From contig MCGE01000001.1 in assembly GCA_002105175.1 (NCBI GenBank), positions 1,240,001-1,304,000 of the forward strand: a DNA stretch of 64,000 nucleotides. The letters are read 5' to 3'. Below, in pieces: positions 28,519 through 40,266 of this stretch; position 1 is the stretch's first letter; each line of letters begins with the position of its first letter. This DNA is from Absidia repens (Eukaryota; Mucoromycota; Mucoromycetes; Mucorales; Cunninghamellaceae). The position numbers and the translations under genes are program-made. Under the pieces are notes generated by a model. It worked only from the letters and a program-made list of their open reading frames with translations, was not told the origin of the DNA and searched no databases.

Positions 28519-29215
28519 TCATGAGGAATGACCAGAGACCAGTGATTGTTCATAAGGAGACGGATGATCCATCAACAATTGCGACACAAAATTCGATGGC
28601 GATGATGTTGGAGTTGAAGAAGAGGGTGGGGCTTGGTAGGTTTCGTTCATAGAAGGGTAGATAGGATAATTGTGTTGTTGCTGAGGAGTGGTTGCGGGCG
28701 AGAAAGAGGTTGGGGCTGCACACGAGGACGAGGACGGTGCCATGGACCCCATAGGACTTGCAATAGCTGCTTCAGTATGATATAACTGTGATGGAGACGC
28801 TGCTGGCGAAGTGGTCGATGTAGATGTGGATGATGAAGAGGATGCTGGTACTGCTCCTGTTGATGAAGAGGTTACACCACCCTGTCCTGATGTATTCATA
28901 GGATAGTACCCCGGTTCCTGTTGATATCCATAGGACATTGTTGTAGGATTGTAGCATAAAGGCGGCTTATTCATATGTTGAGATGATCGATGATGATGAG
29001 GATAATATTGCTGTTGCTGCTGCTGATAATGGGGATGCTGTAAATAGATGTCGTCTTCCATATGGCCGCCAGGCGGAGTAGGTAAGGATGACATTGTCGT
29101 AGCTACCGAATCCGAAGAAGATGCTGAAGAAGATGTTGATGATGATGGCACAACAGATGATGATGACACAGAAGGTGGTGGTGGTGGTGGCATGGCATGA
29201 TTAGCGTAAATTTGT

Positions 29216-29247
<32 letters not shown>

Positions 29248-31029
29248 ATGTGCAGTGACTGGTGATGAGGATACCAAAGAAGAAGAGTACAGACCAGATG
29301 TGGCACCAGAATCCGAAGTAGTAGTAGCCACTGAATACTTAGTGATGATTTTCTTGAGGGCATAGGGTAAAATTTTCCAGGTAAACGCCTTGATATCCTT
29401 TTCAATATTTCTTGGCTTTGGATGAGGGAAGCCCATAACACGCTTGAAGAATTCGGCACTGATTGGTTTGTTCTTGGCAACGGTCATTGGGCGAAAGCCT
29501 TCAAGATTTCGCCGAATCCTGTTCTTTTCCTCAACACCAAAGTGAGTTTTCATAAGGCTTTCCAAAAGATAAATGCAGTCCACCGAAGTAATATAATAAT
29601 CATCTTGTTCAGGCCAGTAAATACAGGAGACCACCGTATTGTTGGTATCCGAGGCAGCAGAGTCATGTTGAGATAGAGGTTGACAGCCACATTGAATAAG
29701 ATCTTGAGCTTTGTCTTCACGCCAAAAGCGAACCAATCGTCGACCTTGTTGTTGTTCAGAGACGGTCCAATTGTGCATCATCGCATCCAGATCGTCCACC
29801 AGTTCAAAATTGCTTTGGCTGACAAGACCAGGATATGGTTGGTAATTGGCAACAGTAGTTGATGGGTGATGTGATGTTGACTTTAAGCTTTGCACGCTAG
29901 GCCGTTGGTAAGATTTTCTTCGTAGGGACGCTGTATTTGGTGGTATCGGAGACGTAGTAGGTGGTAAATAGAATGGTTGCTGTTGTCGTACCTGCATCGG
30001 GGACTCCATAATCATCGGCAATGAGTGCTGCTGTTGCTGTTGTTGCATTGGTAAGGTGGTGATTGGAGACATTGCATTGTGGCCATCTAATGACAAAAAA
30101 AGAAAAAAGCAAAGTTTGGTGATTGAAAGCAATATACTGTATCAGTCGAACAATTGCCATTTGATTTGATCCACTCGGTGGAGCATAAAAAATGCGCGCT
30201 TTTCTTCAATTGACTTACCATGATTTTGTTGTTGGAAATAGGAAGAGTAAGGCGAGGAAACACCGACTTGGCCATACGCAGAGGGAGTGATAGGTAAATC
30301 ATACGGTGATTGGTATTGTATATCTAGAAACAGAAAAACGTCGTCATCACCAAAAAGGGAATATCAGTACTATGACTAAAAATAAAACAATAAAAAACAT
30401 CTTTTTCCATTTTACCTTGATAACCACGTTTGTTGGGGGAAGAGGCGGAATAGTCGTCATCGGTCAAGGAAGCATAAGATCGTTTTCGTTCAGGTTTGTA
30501 TTGCTGTTGTGAGTCAGAATCAAGTTGGTATGTGAAATTGGTGACAAAAATAGTATCTTCGATGATATCTTCATTGTTCAAAAAGCATACAGAAATGGGA
30601 ACAGTATGTACAGCAGAGAGTGTCATCTGGAAGTTCGGAACCGTAGCCATCAAAGTAGTTGTAATCATTCCATCATCTTGTTGTTGGGATTGTAACCGCT
30701 TTGTGTCCACCACTAAACTGTTGAAGGCAAGTTTGACAGATTGGGCAGGTAAATCTTGTAACACCATGGTAATCATTGTTCCTTCTTGACCTTGGCTTGG
30801 GTTGATGCTCAGCAATCTTGGTGAAGTCTGCTTGACAATATGTTTTTGTTGTTGATCAGAGAAATCGTGTGATGAGGACCATTTATCCATTTCGTACGAA
30901 TCGTGTCCACACTGTTGAAATTCTAATTACAAAGCAGTAAGAAAAAAAAAAAAAACATGAGCATAGGAGTTGGATTTCATTGCATGTTCCAAAATAAAAA
31001 AATCACATACGTATATTGCTGTTATCCAT
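28519..31029 (-). CDS. medA: Medusa (MedA/Acr1)-type developmental regulator
   Basis: Predicted 732-residue regulator. Exons: 31029-31011, 30922-30416, 30323-30219 and 30086-28519, with matching phases. Residues about 25-130 (SPRLLSINPSQGQEG, SVKLAFNSLVVDTKR) resemble the IPT/TIG-like N-terminal region of MedA proteins. The conserved core spans about 302-462: DDLDAMMHNW, GRRLVRFWRE, VSCIYWPEQDDYYITSVD, IYLLESLM, EEKNRIRRNLEGFRPMTV, EFFKRVMGFPHPKPRNIEKD and KILPYALKKIITKY. These are the signature blocks of fungal Medusa and Acr1 proteins, which control conidiation, adhesion and virulence-related development in ascomycetes. The remaining 270 residues are Ser/Gln/Pro/His-rich, with a long Gln run and a Pro run, likely a disordered activation region. 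The role in this lineage is an inference. Microexon 1 has only six codons plus one base. Confidence 0.88.
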
Positions 31030-32369
31030 GATCAATTTTTATATGACAGTTGTGGGAATCGATAAAGGAAGAGTAAGATAGCAAGATGAAGGTTTTCTTT
31101 AAATAAAAAGTAGAAAGACGATATGTATAAGTTAGTATACGATGTCACTTTTGTTTATTTTTTTTCTAGTACCTATTCCAAAAAAGGGACTAAAAAAAGG
31201 ATCGTGTGTATAATTAAAAGCAAGTATAAAAAAAAATAAAGAAGACAAAAGAAATAGAAAAATAGAAAAAAATTTGTAGGAGAGAGAAAGGTGAAACAAA
31301 AAGCGAAAAAAAGAAAAAGGTTCACTTTATATAGCAAGCCTATTTGGGGGGAGCACCCAAGAAATTTCAAAGTCCGGTCTCCGCTCGATTTTTTTTTTCT
31401 CATGCTGTCATGTCTGCGGGATGTTACGGTTTTTTTTTTCTTGGTGCATTGACATAATTTTTCATTGACCGGGTTTCACGACTCACACTGGTCACTCCAA
31501 AATAATCAAATCACACTCTTTGACTTCATATGTCATGCCATTGTCCGTTAATTTCCCTTTTGGTGAAAAAAATGCCAAGATGGTGATGGTATGTTTTCTT
31601 TCAACATACCGTATACTCTTAATCACTCTTATCTACTGTGTGCCATGTAGAGTAATAACTTTAATAAGAAAGAAAGAAGGAAGGGAAAGAGAGGTTATCA
31701 GGTTATATTTTTAACATCACCCTCATCATCTTATTGTCACCCAGAAATAGAAAGAAAAGGGAATCTCTTGGCGGAAAAATAAAAGGGTAAAAAGTCAGGA
31801 TGATCATTTCTAATATCTTATTATTTTGATATTAGTAAAGGAATTGATAATTTTTAAAGATGATTATTTTACCATGACCAAATTGTAAGAAAAATTGCTC
31901 GGGTCGGTTGATTAAATGTGAACCAATCATTTTGTCTACTATTGCTCGCCTGTTATCAGTTGCGTGTTTCCCGACAGGCTGTGTATGAATATTTTTTTTT
32001 TTAGATGCACTCATAATACCATCAGCAATTGTCATCATTGCGCTTCATTCCTGCTTGTTTATCATCGAAGTCATTTCAAGAAATTGAAAAGGAAAAAGAC
32101 GTGCATAAAATGGTGTTACATTCAAATACAAATGAGTTCGCTCAAATCAAATGAATTATTTATCTCTTTTATTGTAACCTATTTTTTTTTGTTAGTAGTA
32201 ACCTATTTTTTTTTTTTCATTTAGTCTGGTGACGTCCAAGGGGGGGTTATTCCGACGATTTTTATTTTTATTTTTTTTTTCTGGTTGCGCTTTTCCTTCC
32301 TTTTTTTTTTTTTTTACTAACCCTTCCCCCACTTTTTTTTAAAGAACATAAACCATCTTTTTATATACA
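31030..32369. promoter_or_regulatory. Divergent promoter region, medA and Rheb
   Basis: This 1.3-kb spacer separates two divergent starts. The medA side is A-rich on the plus strand (31195-31320). The Rheb side has a T-rich leader (32165-32340). No other gene is recognised. Confidence 0.5.
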
Positions 32370-33260
32370 ATGTCTGCAGCCAGTCAAGCAAAAGCTAGAA
32401 GAATCGCCGTTCTTGGCTCAACTGCCGTGGGTAAGCAATATCCTTGAATTCTGGCTGGACACATAAAACGTGTTGTTAACTAACTCCTTACGTTTTTATC
32501 CCTTTCGATCTGCAATAGGAAAATCATCTCTTGTCATTCAATTCTGCGAAAACCACTTTGTCGATAGCTATTACCCAACGATTGAAAACACCTTTACAAA
32601 AACAATTAAATATAGAGGAAATGGTACAGTGTTTAGATGAAACTAGCGAAATGGTTGGTTGAACGGATACAAAACTAACGTTCTTTTGTGTGTGTATATA
32701 GAATACACTGTAGAAATTATGGATACAGCTGGGCAGGTAATATATACAGTGAAGTAGACTGAGTAGAACTCCAACTGACTTGCTTTCTTATATAGGACGA
32801 ATACTCTATTTTATCATCGCATCACGCTTCTAGTGTGCACGGCTATGTTTTAGTATATTCTATATCGTCTCGCTCTAGTTTTGATATGCTGAAAATTATT
32901 CGTGACAAGATCTTGGATTTTACTGGATTGGAAACGGTGCCTTGTGTGATTGTAGGAAACAAGTCAGATCTAAACATTCAACGTCAAATATCTCAGGAAG
33001 AAGGTCAGGCTTTAGCTCAACAATGGAACTGTCCTATGGTCGAAACTTCAGCGAAACACAATGAAAATGTTGGTAAGTATTATAGGGTGCTGGGTTTGGT
33101 GATCGTATGGAACAGACCATAATCACATAGTTTATTTGTACTAAGTATCTTGTCACTTTTTATTTTGAAATTAGCCAAAATCTTTGATGTCTTGATTGCC
33201 ACCATCGAAAAAGCCCACAATCCCCCTCCCGAAGAAAAGAACGCCTGTATTATAGCATAG
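32370..33260 (+). CDS. RHB1: Rheb-family small GTPase
   Basis: Predicted 187-residue GTPase that activates TORC1 and is normally switched off by the TSC complex on lysosome/vacuole membranes. Exons: 32370-32430, 32519-32623, 32702-32736, 32796-33072 and 33175-33260, all in phase. Seen: P-loop GSTAVGKSS (residues 16-24), effector region YYPTIENTF, DTAGQDEYS, base-binding NKSD, ETSAKHNEN and a C-terminal CaaX box CIIA for farnesylation. Wording is very close to Rheb (IENTFTK, DTAGQDEYSI, HGYVLVYSI), so Ras or Rap is excluded. Oddity: the P-loop residue matching Ras Gly12 is Thr18, where Rheb proteins usually carry Arg. Basic N terminus (AKARRIAVLG) and total length fit the family. Confidence 0.95.
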
Positions 33261-33862
33261 TATCAAATTATTCTCTTTTATCAATAAAAAACATCTCTTT
33301 TACAAAAATATACTCTCGTCTCTATAATATTTTATGATTTTATTGTCTTCTGTCCCTCTTTATTTTTACTGTGATACAATGTTAAGTCTGCAAATGTTAT
33401 AATCTCTTATCTTATTTGTCCTTGTGCTTTTCTTTGACTGAATGGATGAACTTCTTTCTTTCTCACTTCTCTACCACAGCTACATATTTTTTTTTATTTT
33501 CATTTAGTAGCGGTACTACCATTATCCAATGCACAAATAGCCATTTTGGGAGACAAGGCCGTTTGCTTTAGACATCCGCCGATCGCGCACCAACAATGAG
33601 CATTATTGCACATGTCTTTCGTGAACCATTTTTTTGAATAGAAAATGAAGAATCTACATCGTCTTTTGATGATTGATACATATCTCTATGCTTTTCATCA
33701 CTTTGTCTCAATGATATGACCCCACCCCCATATTGCCAACTTAATTTACTATTTTCTGATCTAGTGACAAAAAAAGAAAAAAGCTATCGTTCTCGGCATT
33801 CCGTGGGATATTTTGGATTTCCGCCCGATCAATGCTTTTCTCCCTTCACCTTCCGAGCATCT

Positions 33863-33902
<40 letters not shown>

Positions 33903-34981
33903 GTAGCGACTGATATGCGCTGATTTTGCCTAGCGGCGATGCAAAAAATTATAAATAAAAACAACACCGCTATCTTTCATAGTATGATGATGACAGATAT
34001 CGCTTTGCTACCATATGAAGGAAAATTTTGACAGAAAGTGCTTTTTAACTCGTTCACATTATTCCCATGCTTACAATAGCATTGCCATGGCCTTTTTTCA
34101 GAAAAAGCAATTTTTAAAGTTACCACTCTTGAAACTTACTTTCCACATAGAAGAACCAATTTTTCTTTAGAAGACTTGTAAAATGTTTTCTTCTATTTTA
34201 TGTTGCAAGTATTACTTTGATCAAATAAATAAATAACAAATGCACATTGTTAGTGTGGCAAGATTTTGAGGTACGTTTTGACGTGTGGGATGATGGTATG
34301 GAATTAAAACCCAGCTTTCGCATATTTTTTTCTTATTATCATCAGGGTCCAAGAAATGAATATCATCATGATCACCACCACCTAACCACCCCCCCCAAAA
34401 AAAAAAATACTCAACACGGCCATTTTTTATATCCGGACAAGTGGGGTTTGCCCTTTTACCATCCATTGTTATTCCGAAGGATAGGTAAGAAGTAATTGAG
34501 TAAAACGGAATGCAAAATCTTTAGCTCCGATTTTGTTTTTGATTTTAAGCAGTGAAACATAACATATAAGATCGCCCATTTGAAGCTGCTGCTCATCACA
34601 TAACATCATCCCATCGTCATTCATTTAGCATAACATCATCATTACCCTCATCAATCACCATCGTCGCCATCGTCACCATCGTCACCATCATCATAATAAT
34701 CGTTGTTCATCTATCTCATATATACTATCTTAAAAATCAATAACATCACCATGCATAACACAATAAAAAATAGATAGTCGCAATCGATGTATGTTCTACC
34801 CAGTAAGTTTTATTCAAGAAGTATGTAAAAGGAATATAATATGTATAAAGGGAGGGGGAGGGACAATAAAAGTATAAGAAAAGGGAGAGCAGAAGAATGA
34901 GTAAAAAAGAGCAACTAATATTACTACTGAGAGGTTAAAGAGGGGTAACATATAAGGATAAATATCTACTACAAATACTAA
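33261..34981. other. Convergent 3' intergenic region, Rheb and VPS60
   Basis: The Rheb 3' UTR has AATAAA near 33282. The region also holds a 38-base T run (33864-33901), a CATCATC-rich stretch at 34595-34700 (ATC/GTC microsatellite) and A-rich DNA leading to the VPS60 stop. No gene is supported. Confidence 0.55.
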
Positions 34982-36223
34982 CTAAGCTTTCAATGGCGCT
35001 TCAGCTCCAACAGGTAATCCGAATTCATCCAATTGTACATCCTCCTATAATAATAATAACAAAATGCGTAACTGTTAGTTGGTCCTTTTTCGTTTGAATG
35101 GATATATCGCATTGTAGTACAGCGTACCTTTTTGCTTGGATCTGTTTCAGAAGCCTTCGGCAGATCAGCAGGGTCCTCTTGAAGATAAGATGGTATTTCC
35201 TCATCTTCAAAATTGAGTTCATCACCAAGGGCATCCAATTCTAATTGTAATAAAATAAGTTTAATAATCCCTTTCCTCTCCCTCTTTTTTTTTGTCCTTT
35301 TTGGTCTCTGCTTACCAGCTTCCAAATCGTCTTCGTCCACGTCGTCTGGTAAATTGTAGGATCTTCCAAGAGTTTCTTGTACTTCTCCAGCCTGTGCCAA
35401 TAAATCTTCCATTTCGTCTTGCAGGGACTATAATATACAATAGTGAGTCAGCCAGATATTCTACGATCTTACTCCCTCCCCATCCCCCACCAAAGAAAAG
35501 ACAAAACAGAAAGGATAGTCAATCTTACTTACATCGATTTTATCCAAATTGACGTTCTTGTATTGACGTTTCATTTCCTTGTTTGCCGTTTGCATCGCGT
35601 CCACGGTTGCCATCACGCTACGCAAATTCTCTGTTGTCATTTGAGCTTGTTCCATGTTGAAGGATTGTTGTTGCAAGTTTTCCCGTTGTGCTTCATACCT
35701 AAAATCAAGTCATCGAACACTCAGTGTCAGTGAAAAGGGATACAATATGTCACATCGACTACTTTTTTGTATCGAGTCTTACATTTTCCTTTGTTTCAAC
35801 ACACGCAATGCCTTTTGTTGTACTGATTTCTAAATGATAAAGAAGAAACTAGAGTCAGTAACCAGTACCTCTCCCTCCATTCGCCCAATAGTAATATAAA
35901 AAAAATATGCCAAGACCTTCCCCATCCAAAGATCCACACCTTATATTTATTACGTATTCGCTCTACTTGTATTCAATTTACCTTTGCCGGACCTTCTCTC
36001 ATCTTTTTCATTTGATCCCTATATCTTGTCAGTTCTGCATCCAGTTTTCTAATCTTGACTTCTACAGCATCAGAGCGCACATCAGTCTACGTGTGCAAGG
36101 AAAAAGAAGGTCAAAAAAGCTTAACAAAGTATTGACTATTCCTCAAAGGAAACTTACCGATGAGATGGCATCATTCAACGTAGGTTTGGGTGTCTTTTTA
36201 CTAGATCCGAATAATCTATTCAT
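34982..36223 (-). CDS. VPS60: ESCRT-III-family protein Vps60/CHMP5
   Basis: Predicted 223-residue SNF7-family subunit that regulates Vps4 through Vta1/LIP5 at endosomes. Exons: 36223-36158, 36086-35982, 35829-35783, 35698-35533, 35427-35316, 35240-35128 and 35044-34982; phases agree. Diagnostic CHMP5 wording: [10 protein letters not shown] start, basic first helices ([25 protein letters not shown]), [26 protein letters not shown], then the acidic C terminus with [16 protein letters not shown] and the final [12 protein letters not shown]. These separate it from Snf7/Vps32 and Vps20. Length is normal. VPS4, its functional partner, lies 33 kb away in the same window. A 346-bp spacer separates its start from the divergent UFO1-like gene. 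Confidence 0.93.
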
Positions 36224-36569
36224 GCTTGAGATAAATGTGTTTAGAATAAAGAAGAGTGAAAAAACGAGAAATGAAAAAATAAAACGAAAAGGTCAATGTC
36301 TACTGCGACTCTGATTTCAACTCCGCTTTTTTTTTTAAAAAAAAATTGGATTTTTTTCCTTTACTCTTTCCTTTTACTTCCTATTTTGACACAATCAACT
36401 TTGGTAAAAAGTATTCCTTTTATTACTTTTATTTAAAGCACACAAATATAAAGTATCTTTTCTCGTCTTTGTTATCCAAACACATCGATCCTTCTGCTTT
36501 ACCTTTATATATTGTATTGAATACACCCCATACCTCGTTATATTCTTTGACTTTTTCTACCCTCAATTC
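36224..36569. promoter_or_regulatory. Divergent promoter region, VPS60 and UFO1-like gene
   Basis: This 346-bp spacer has a T/A homopolymer pair (36328-36348) in its centre and a pyrimidine-rich leader on the UFO1-like side. Confidence 0.5.
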
Positions 36570-36855
36570 ATGTCTCTTGATTCTTTTACTGAAAACGACA
36601 ATACAACTGATATCGAACAAACAAAAACAAACGACGCTACAACTAACACTTTTAAAGATCACTCTTCTACCAATAACCAATATGGCTTATCGTCATCAAC
36701 AACAACATCAACTACAGCTTACATTCACCAACTATCCGTTGAAGTGGTTGCTCATATCTTCGCCAGATTGGATCCTATTAGTTTAACTACTGTGGCCAAA
36801 ACTTGCAGGTACTGGAGACATATTGTCAAAGATGATGTATGCTGTAAGTGAAATA

Positions 36856-36886
<31 letters not shown>

Positions 36887-39492
36887 CGCAGTTTGCCTGC
36901 TACAGCAAGTTTTACTTAAATATGTATTAACCATAGGGAAAAACGCTTTCTTGGCCTACTTTGGACAACTTCCCTATAAACGACTGCGTAACACCAGCTG
37001 GAAATCAGAGTATATCCTTCGCACCCATTTGATCAGGTAAGCCCATTTTTTCTTCTTCATTAGGCTGGAGCACAAATAGGACGTCAGTTATAATGATATA
37101 TTTTTATATGTACTTTAGAAAGTGGGAAAAAGGACGCGGAACATTGATGACATTCAACCCAAAGATTGGCTCCGTTGATACTATCTTTGTCGATTTTGAA
37201 AATCATTTCATGATGGCTGCAAGTAAAGAACAAGGTAAACAAAATAGGCTGTGGTGTATGGTTAATTTTGTTGCATTTTCAGGAGATACTCATATGTATT
37301 TTTTTGTGGTGGCTTTATAGGAGTGGCGGTCAAATGTAATCCGGCTACTGGGAAATTGGAACGTCATTTACTTTATAGTACAGATGAAGGCATGCCAACA
37401 CAAGTGAGTGCATTGAAGATGGATAGGTAATAACCGAAATCAAGCCAAGAAATGAAATAGTCTCTTATACTCACATTTTATATGATTTTACGGTACTAGT
37501 AATCGTGTCTTGTGGGGATTCTCGCCTGGCTATATTACCATGACGACTCGAGCAAAAACATTGGTACGACGCCAACTCAAGGTGTTTTCCGACTTTCACC
37601 AAGGTGCGGTGCGTGTATTGTGTCTTCCTTCCTTTGTGCCTGATGTCGTATTGAGTGGTGGGGATGATGGTATGGTGAAAATTTGGGATGCTTCCACCGG
37701 GTTATCATTGACTGATTTATATGGTAAAAAAAAAAAAAAGCAAGGCATAGTTGAATCTGTACAGCACATTGATCGTTTTCTTCACCTCTCATCAACAGGC
37801 TCAACAAGCTCTCCAACATGTCTTGAAGCTACAAATGATCATCATGTTATTGCTGGATTTACCAATGGGACGGTTGTGCTCTGGAATCTGCATCTCGGAA
37901 AGCTTTTACGACATAGACAACACGTTGCTCTTCAGCAGCAACAGGGAATTGAACAACCCGATCATGAATCTGAAAACTCTTCACGCCAACGACGATTAAT
38001 TCATCCGCCATTAATAGATAAAGACACGCCTGTCCAATCTGTACATTACGATATGGTGACACGAACTCTCTTGGTGGCTTACGATGGTCTAAGCAGGTTA
38101 TATCAGTACAACATTGAAACTTGTCAACTGGTAGCTATTTTTGGCAGTGAAGATTTGGATCGGCCTCTTGCTGGGCATACACTCGGCACGATTTGTGCGG
38201 TAACATGGGATATCGAGCCGTCTTTCCACTTCACAGACGAAACAGTCCTGGACTCACGCATGACAATGAATGGCAACAACAGCAAAAATAAAAATGGACA
38301 ACAGCAGCAACAGCAACAATATCAGGGCAACAAAAGACAACAAGGCTCTCGCACCAGCCTTTCATCATCTTCTTCACCGCAACGGCCCTCAACACCATCA
38401 ACATCAACATCACCCACCATTCGGCTCGTTGCAACGGGTGATACATCTGGAGCGATTTGTTTATGGCCGTTGAACAGAAGTAGTAGCAATACCACGAAAA
38501 CAGACGATGTAGCAGTTATTCACCCTTTGCGACAGTTCCTTGGTCACGAATCACCCATCAGCGCGATTCATTTGGACGGATTCAAAATGGTCAGCGGTGC
38601 CGACGATGGCTGGATTCGTATCTGGGATCCCTTGACTGGTGAAATGCTTCATGCCCTCGGTAACAAAATCCCACGCCATGCTCCTGTCGACCGTACTGAT
38701 GTATCTTTGATGCGGGTCAAGAATATCTTTTGCGATGAATATCGCGGTGTAGCTACGATTGGACATCAAGTCAAATCATGGGATTTTTCAAGTCAGTCAC
38801 TCCTTGGTAAGCTTTTCTTTTTTTTTTTTTTTTTTTTTTTTGCATGATGAAAAAGTTAAACTTTTTGCGCTTCCTCTTTCCCTGTAGGACGGAAAATTAT
38901 TCGAACAAAATCGAAAGCGCCAACCCCTGCACTTCGGGATGAACTCCATTATGAAATCAAACAGGAAGTTAAAGCATCTCAGTTGACTTTGGCCGAGGAA
39001 CGGAAAGAACAAGCACTGGCGGCCAAAGAAATGGACAAATGGACACTCGGTGGATTATCGGATGAAGAAATGATGGCTTATGCAATGATGATCTCTCAGG
39101 AACAACCACCCCTCACCGAAACACAAGAATCAGCAACAGCTCTCTCATCCTCATCATCCCCTTCAAGTCAACAACAACACGAACATCAACCAAGCATGGA
39201 TTATGATGAAGACGAGGCACTCTTACAAGCCGTCATGGCAAGTTTGAACATGTCAGGTGAAACGGATTTGAACACAACAACAGATACACCCTCATCATCA
39301 TCGCCAACAACACAAATAACTAATATCCCTGCAAGTCTGATGGATTCAGATCTCGAATGGCCATCCATTGAAAGTTCTGGTCAATCAAGCCCGGTTGCAA
39401 CAACACAACACAACAGAACGGAATCTAGTTTAGAAGACGAAGACGACGAAGAATTACAATATGTGCTTAGAATCAGTCGCGGTGACATTTAG
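36570..39492 (+). CDS. UFO1: F-box/WD40 protein with C-terminal UIMs (Ufo1-like)
   Basis: Predicted 835-residue SCF ubiquitin-ligase specificity subunit. Exons: 36570-36843, 36937-37036, 37119-37234, 37321-37426, 37500-38806 and 38888-39492. F-box at about residues 52-92 (IHQLSVEVVAHIFARLDPISLTTV, CRYWRHIV). WD40 blades follow, including SGGDDGMVKIWDASTG, FTNGTVVLWNL, VATGDTSGAICLWPL and SGADDGWIRIWDPLTGE. A Gln/Ser-rich insert interrupts the propeller near 475-520. The C terminus has ubiquitin-interacting-motif-like helices: LSDEEMMAYAMMIS (about 690), DEDEALLQAVMASL (about 742) and DDEELQYVLRIS (about 821). F-box plus WD40 plus UIMs is the architecture of yeast Ufo1, which feeds Ho endonuclease and other phosphoproteins to the proteasome. 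A 14-base A run (37725-37738) inside exon 5 encodes five Lys. Confidence 0.88.
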
Positions 39493-39730
39493 CGATAGAA
39501 TAGTATAGACATATAGTAGAATAGTCAAATATATTTTTATTTTTTTTTGGATATGTATATACAATAAAGAATATGAATAAAAAATAGATCAAATGGGGTG
39601 AAGTTTGTGTTAGTGTTTGTGTATGTGTATGTCTGTATGATAAATAGCTAAATAAAAGAATAAAAAGGAAGAGTAAAATACTACTATGCTAATAGGATTG
39701 TAGAGGGGTTGGGGAAGTGATCCATCTCAT
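39493..39730. other. Convergent 3' spacer, UFO1-like gene and RPB12
   Basis: Only 238 bp between two convergent stop codons, with AATAAA at about 39563 for the plus-strand gene and a GT-rich stretch near 39602-39636. The 3' UTRs probably overlap. Confidence 0.6.
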
Positions 39731-40070
39731 CTATCGAGCTTCGAATTGCACCACTACAGAAAAAAGGGGAGAGAAAGAATGAGTTTACTGTGTCCGATAA
39801 AAGATCTGATCCAGGCCTATATATTTTTGAATCACTCGAAACTTACTTCTTTTAGTTCGCTTCTTGTACATGATACGATGACCACAATCTTGACAACGGA
39901 TGGGTTCTCTGGGCTTGAGTTGGTTTTCTGCGCCACAGTCTATATACAAGCAAAAATATGGCTTAGTCTTTGTATTACTAATACTTCCATATTTTTCAGT
40001 ATTTACCAGCACAGATATAGCTCATGGCCACTACGGGTTGACGAATAGGTACACCTTGATAGCCGTCCAT
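39731..40070 (-). CDS. RPB12: RNA polymerase I/II/III shared subunit Rpb12 (ABC10-alpha)
   Basis: Predicted 59-residue zinc-binding subunit common to all three nuclear RNA polymerases. Exons: 40070-40007, 39939-39847 and 39753-39731. The exons encode the N-terminal YICADCGAEN, the family signature [24 protein letters not shown], and the terminal MVQFEAR. Four cysteines in two CxxC pairs bind one zinc. The last exon is only 23 nt. Length is at the human end of the family range. The start ATG lies 196 bp from the divergent eIF2B-beta start, so both growth-related genes likely share a promoter. Confidence 0.96.
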
Positions 40071-40266
40071 TTTGTTTGAAGAGAAAAGAAAAGGTAAAAA
40101 AAAAACAGACGGAAGAGGCGTATTTTTTTTTTATTTATTTTCTAGTCCCGCATCATGATTCCCAAGTCACGACCCACTGAAAAAAAAAAAAAATCTGCGG
40201 GATGTTCCAAAAAAGACCACTGCCATTTTTGATACTTCTTCCTTTTCTCTCTCTCTTTCTCTTACC

